Shown here one piece after another: positions 7,000-8,763 of a stretch of DNA of 8,763 bases. How positions within the stretch are numbered: the stretch's first letter is position 1; the number at the start of each line of letters is the position of its first letter. The position numbers were made by a program, and so were the translations under genes. Location of the stretch: contig DATKQI010000025.1 in assembly GCA_035532755.1 (NCBI GenBank), positions 1-8,763 of the forward strand, in the 5' to 3' direction. The notes beneath the pieces were generated by a model. It was not told the origin of the DNA. It saw nothing but the letters and a program-made list of their open reading frames with translations, and searched no databases. This DNA comes from DATKQI01 sp035532755 (GTDB lineage Bacteria > Pseudomonadota > Alphaproteobacteria > Acetobacterales > Acetobacteraceae).

Positions 7000-7343
7000 C
7001 GCATCGTCCCACCCATGTCCATCCCGGGCGGAAGTTCCAGCAACACTCCGGCCAGAATGATGACGCAGACCCCGACCAACGCTTCGCCGATGACATTCCG
7101 TCGAAGCCGTGCTCTGGATCGTTCTCCTGAAGGGCCGATCAAGCCCGGCGTCAGCCGGAAGCAATTATGCGCGGCAATGCCCAGCAGCACGACGAACAGA
7201 GCGAGCTTGGCGAATGCGACGCGACCATAGTCAGTGCCGACGAGTGCGCCGGGACTGCCGATCAGGAGATATCCCTGGAGGCCGGCGGTAGCGGCCAGGG
7301 TTGCCACGCAAATGGCGCCCAGCCGGGAAAACCGGCGCGCCAC
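6996..7343 (-). CDS. copD: Truncated CopD (C-terminal copper-resistance D domain)
   Basis: C-terminal part of the inner-membrane copper-transport/resistance protein CopD. From the GTG at 7343 it gives 115 residues with three hydrophobic helices (ICVATLAATAGLQGYLLIG; FAKLALFVVLLGIAAHNCF; VIGEALVGVCVIILAGVLL) and a Met/Asp end MDMGGTMR. CopD similarity extends upstream of that GTG: the frame is open back to 7424 and reads GFWLGGLVPLLIIV, an ordinary internal CopD helix, then meets a TAA at 7427-7425. There is no ATG, GTG or TTG between 7424 and 7344, so the GTG at 7343 is the only conventional start and lacks a clear Shine-Dalgarno. Normal CopD is near 300 residues; more than half is missing. 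The stop overlaps the DsbD-like start as ATGA. It may be a relic whose translation still couples to the next gene. Confidence 0.8.
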   Translation of the reverse strand: MARRFSRLGAICVATLAATAGLQGYLLIGSPGALVGTDYGRVAFAKLALFVVLLGIAAHNCFRLTPGLIGPSGERSRARLRRNVIGEALVGVCVIILAGVLLELPPGMDMGGTMR

Positions 7344-7381
7344 CAGATAGGCATCGCCGAGGGGTCTCGTGGTGACGATGA

Positions 7382-7723
7382 TCAGCAGGGGAACGAGCCC
7401 ACCCAGCCAGAAACCCGCCGCACCTTATGGTCACGCCGATCCCCCGCGGGATCGCCATTATCCACGCGTGCGCCGCCGCTAGTCTGGACCGTGATCCCGC
7501 TGAAGCGCGCATTGACGTTCTCGGTGAACGTGATCACGACCCGCGGTGGAGCCGCCACAAGGACGGCTCCCGGACGAGGCATTTCGCGCACCGGAAAGGC
7601 GTGGGCGAAAGCCTTTCCTGGCCCGATCATCGCGCCGATGATCCCGCCCACCAGCAGGATCGCAGTGTGCGGCAGCCGTCGACATCCCGCGCGGCCAGCG
7701 CCGGATTCGGGCGCAATCGTCAT
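7382..7723 (-). CDS. copC: CopC copper-binding protein, 3' end lost
   Basis: Periplasmic copper carrier CopC, truncated. The ATG at 7723 has GGAGGG five bases upstream, the best ribosome site in the window, 14 bases after the DUF411 stop. A signal peptide (hydrophobic AILLVGGIIGAMIG) ends in KAFA, leaving His41 as the mature N-terminus in HAFPVREMPRPGA; an N-terminal His is a known Cu(II) ligand of CopC. The beta-sandwich strands RVVITFTENVNARFSGITV and SGGARVDNGD match the family. After about residue 100 the match ends and the frame reads VRRVSGWVGSFPC, which is CopD sequence in a wrong frame. The missing segment normally includes the D-x-H copper ligands and final strands, so a functional fold or Cu(II) site is doubtful. 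Length is 113 residues including the signal; intact precursors are usually about 120-130. Confidence 0.82.
   Translation of the reverse strand: MTIAPESGAGRAGCRRLPHTAILLVGGIIGAMIGPGKAFAHAFPVREMPRPGAVLVAAPPRVVITFTENVNARFSGITVQTSGGARVDNGDPAGDRRDHKVRRVSGWVGSFPC
7415..7430. other. Deletion-like copC/copD junction
   Basis: CopC-type coding runs, in the minus-strand direction, to about CATAAGGTG, and in a different frame CopD-type coding starts at once with GGTGCGGCGGGT. Neither the end of copC nor the beginning of copD lies between them. The two frames meet within about 10-16 bases. No transposon end or long direct repeat is visible at the point. The simplest reading is an internal deletion; an assembly error is the alternative. 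Confidence 0.65.
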
Positions 7724-7728
7724 CGTTG

Positions 7729-7734
7729 CCCTCC
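7729..7734 (-). promoter_or_regulatory. Strong Shine-Dalgarno of copC
   Basis: On the minus strand this reads GGAGGG, five bases before the copC ATG at 7723. It is closer to the anti-SD consensus than any other start region in the array, and it fixes the copC start. Confidence 0.6.
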
Positions 7735-7737
7735 GGC

Positions 7738-8190
7738 TCAGTTCACGGTGCCGAAGACCACGGGCTTGCTGGTCCCGATCTCGTAGACCGGAATCGGTGT
7801 CGTCGGCATCCCGGCCATCGCCGGCATCCCGGGAACTCCCGACGGCATGCCCGGAATCGCAAGCCCGGTGATCGGCAGATGCGCGGCGAACAGCTGCTTG
7901 ATCATCGGCGCGGGCACGTGGCCTTCGATCACGTAGCTACCGAGTTTCATCGTGTGGCAGCCCTCGAGGGAGGTCGGCACGCCGGCCATTCGTGTGACGA
8001 GATCGAGCTGGTCGGTCGGAATCACCTTCACGGCAAACCCGTTCTGATCGAGGTAGTGCGCGTAGGCCTCGCAGCAGGTGCATTGCGGGTTCTTGTACAG
8101 CACCGCCGGGATCGGGGCCGCGACTGCCGGCACGCTGACAAGAATCCCGAACAGGCATGCGAGGCCGGTACGAATCGTTGGCATCTTCAT
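7738..8190 (-). CDS. DUF411 family periplasmic metal-binding protein
   Basis: Exported DUF411 protein, 150 residues, a family commonly found in copper and silver resistance loci and thought to bind metal. The ATG at 8190 has GAAGGA seven bases upstream and follows the oxidase stop by 24 bases. The signal peptide runs MKMPTIRTGLACLFG to about AVAA (25). Family marks are all visible: LYKNPQCTCCEAY (C37, C39, C40), the TDQLDLVTRMAGVP helix, the CHT pair (C78, H79), and VIEGHVPA (H91) followed by GLAIPGMPSGVPGM. Beyond the usual GMP motif there is a Met/Pro/Gly stretch (GMPAMAGMP, 121-129) that could add copper ligands; this is inference. The cysteines and His fit a thiolate copper site, though no reaction is established. 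Position between a multicopper oxidase and CopC supports a copper role. Confidence 0.92.
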   Translation of the reverse strand: MKMPTIRTGLACLFGILVSVPAVAAPIPAVLYKNPQCTCCEAYAHYLDQNGFAVKVIPTDQLDLVTRMAGVPTSLEGCHTMKLGSYVIEGHVPAPMIKQLFAAHLPITGLAIPGMPSGVPGMPAMAGMPTTPIPVYEIGTSKPVVFGTVN

Positions 8191-8214
8191 GGTGGTTTCC
8201 TTCAGTGGTTGGAG

Positions 8215-8763
8215 TCAGGCGACACGAATGACCGTCATCAGGCCGGTCGCCTGGTGCTCGATGACGTGGCAATGGAACATCCAGTTGCCGGGGTTGTTGG
8301 CAGCGAATGCGAATGTCACGGTCTCGTTCGGGCGCAGCACCACCGTGTCGCGCAGGTGGGGATAGCGTGCCGCCACACCGTTGCGCGACAGCACTGTGAA
8401 GCTGTAGCCGTGCAGATGCATGGGGTGCCACCAGCGCGTCTGGTTCTCGAGCGTGATCAGGGCTGTGCGGCCGAGGGGAATGGTGAAGATCGGCGCCATG
8501 CCGTCATTCATGCCGTGCGGACCTTGGATGCCCCAGATCGCGGAAGCGGGCGTGGGCTTGCCGTCAGCCGTCATGCCCATGCCGCCCATCATGCCACCCC
8601 CACCACCCATCATGCCGCGCCCGCCGCCCATGCCGCCCATCATCCCGCCGACGATGGTCAGCCGGTGACGCACCGGAGCACGGAGATCGGGCGCCGGTAC
8701 CGGGTTGGGTTTCAGGATGGGCGGCTGGGCCGGCAGCCGCGGGTGCAGTCTCGGCTGGTTCGT
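8215..8763 (-). CDS. Multicopper oxidase (CopA/CueO-like), C-terminal part only
   Basis: The last 182 residues of a periplasmic multicopper oxidase; the rest lies beyond the right edge and the frame is open to the edge. Such enzymes oxidise Cu(I) to less toxic Cu(II), passing electrons from a type-1 copper to a trinuclear cluster that reduces oxygen. Numbering from the edge, a linker rich in Pro is followed by a Met/Gly-rich segment (about 41-64), then the copper motifs HPMHLHGYSF (H113, H116, H118) and WMFHCHVIEH (H164, C165, H166, H170). The residue ten after the Cys, the type-1 axial position, is Leu175, where CueO and PcoA have Met; the next residue is Met176. The oxidase is the most upstream visible gene of the array, 24 bases from DUF411. 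CopA and CueO cannot be told apart from this fragment, so no symbol is given. Confidence 0.92.
   Translation of the reverse strand, partial: TNQPRLHPRLPAQPPILKPNPVPAPDLRAPVRHRLTIVGGMMGGMGGGRGMMGGGGGMMGGMGMTADGKPTPASAIWGIQGPHGMNDGMAPIFTIPLGRTALITLENQTRWWHPMHLHGYSFTVLSRNGVAARYPHLRDTVVLRPNETVTFAFAANNPGNWMFHCHVIEHQATGLMTVIRVA
8572..8643 (-). repeat. Met/Gly-rich low-complexity coding repeat in the oxidase
   Basis: This stretch encodes a run of MMGG and GMGG units (reading MMGGMGGGRG, then MMGGGGGMMGGMGM) from repeated ATG and GGN codons. Methionine-rich segments in CueO- and CopA-type oxidases bind Cu(I) near the type-1 site. The repetitive codons make the length prone to change by slippage. Confidence 0.7.

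Noticed and set aside
4829..7096. A very long second open frame on the minus strand covering almost the whole DsbD-like gene in the frame of the TlpA-like gene
   Set aside because: Its translation is Arg/Gly/Ala-rich low-complexity sequence with no domain, while the overlapping frame has all DsbD motifs. Open alternative frames are expected at this GC content. Only the part from 4828 down is a gene.
7000..7164. N-terminal extension of the DsbD-like protein to a start at 7164
   Set aside because: The extension overlaps the CopD helices, has no signal peptide character, and the ATGA overlap at 6999 gives a natural start.
7231..7512. 93-codon minus-strand frame across the copC/copD junction
   Set aside because: It is in the third frame, Arg/Gly-rich and without family features; the CopC and CopD frames account for the DNA.
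1..8763. CRISPR arrays, tRNA or rRNA genes, insertion-sequence transposases
   Set aside because: I looked for repeat-spacer patterns, tRNA-like folds and transposase motifs on both strands and saw none.

Overview
The window is GC-rich DNA with alphaproteobacterial-style genes. The relaxase type, the codon use and the copper and disulfide gene repertoire suggest an alphaproteobacterium, possibly an Acetobacteraceae or sphingomonad-like host. That taxonomic guess is inference; no rRNA or other marker gene is present. The setting looks like a conjugative plasmid or integrative element carrying metal-resistance cargo.

Layout. The left 1.9 kb (+ strand) encodes most of a VirD2-like relaxase of the DUF3363 type. 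It is cut at its N-terminus by the window edge but has an intact C-terminus. No other tra or trb gene follows. A 187-base convergent gap holds a 20-bp tandem repeat and possibly a small minus-strand ORF. From about 2.1 kb to the right edge every supported gene lies on the minus strand and reads right to left as one compact operon-like array: multicopper oxidase (3' part only), DUF411 periplasmic metal-binding protein, truncated CopC, truncated CopD, DsbD/ScsB-like transmembrane thiol reductase, TlpA/ScsD-like thioredoxin, SCO1/SenC protein, a 39-codon ORF, a cysteine-rich exported protein, and a DsbA/ScsC-like thioredoxin-fold protein. Several junctions are 4-base ATGA overlaps, which suggests translational coupling. 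The operon promoter must lie outside the window, upstream of the oxidase.

How the genes may work together (inference). The set joins periplasmic copper handling (oxidase, DUF411, CopC/CopD, SCO) to a Scs-like thiol-disulfide relay. The DsbD/ScsB protein would carry electrons from the cytoplasm to TlpA-like, DsbA/ScsC-like and possibly SCO or Cys-rich partners, keeping copper-binding cysteines reduced or repairing copper-oxidised proteins.

The most notable points are a deletion-like scar that removed the end of copC and the start of copD, the tiny ORF with ATGA overlaps on both sides, an uncharacterised Cys-rich protein with a CCC-x-C cluster, and a predicted Leu at the type-1 copper axial position of the oxidase.
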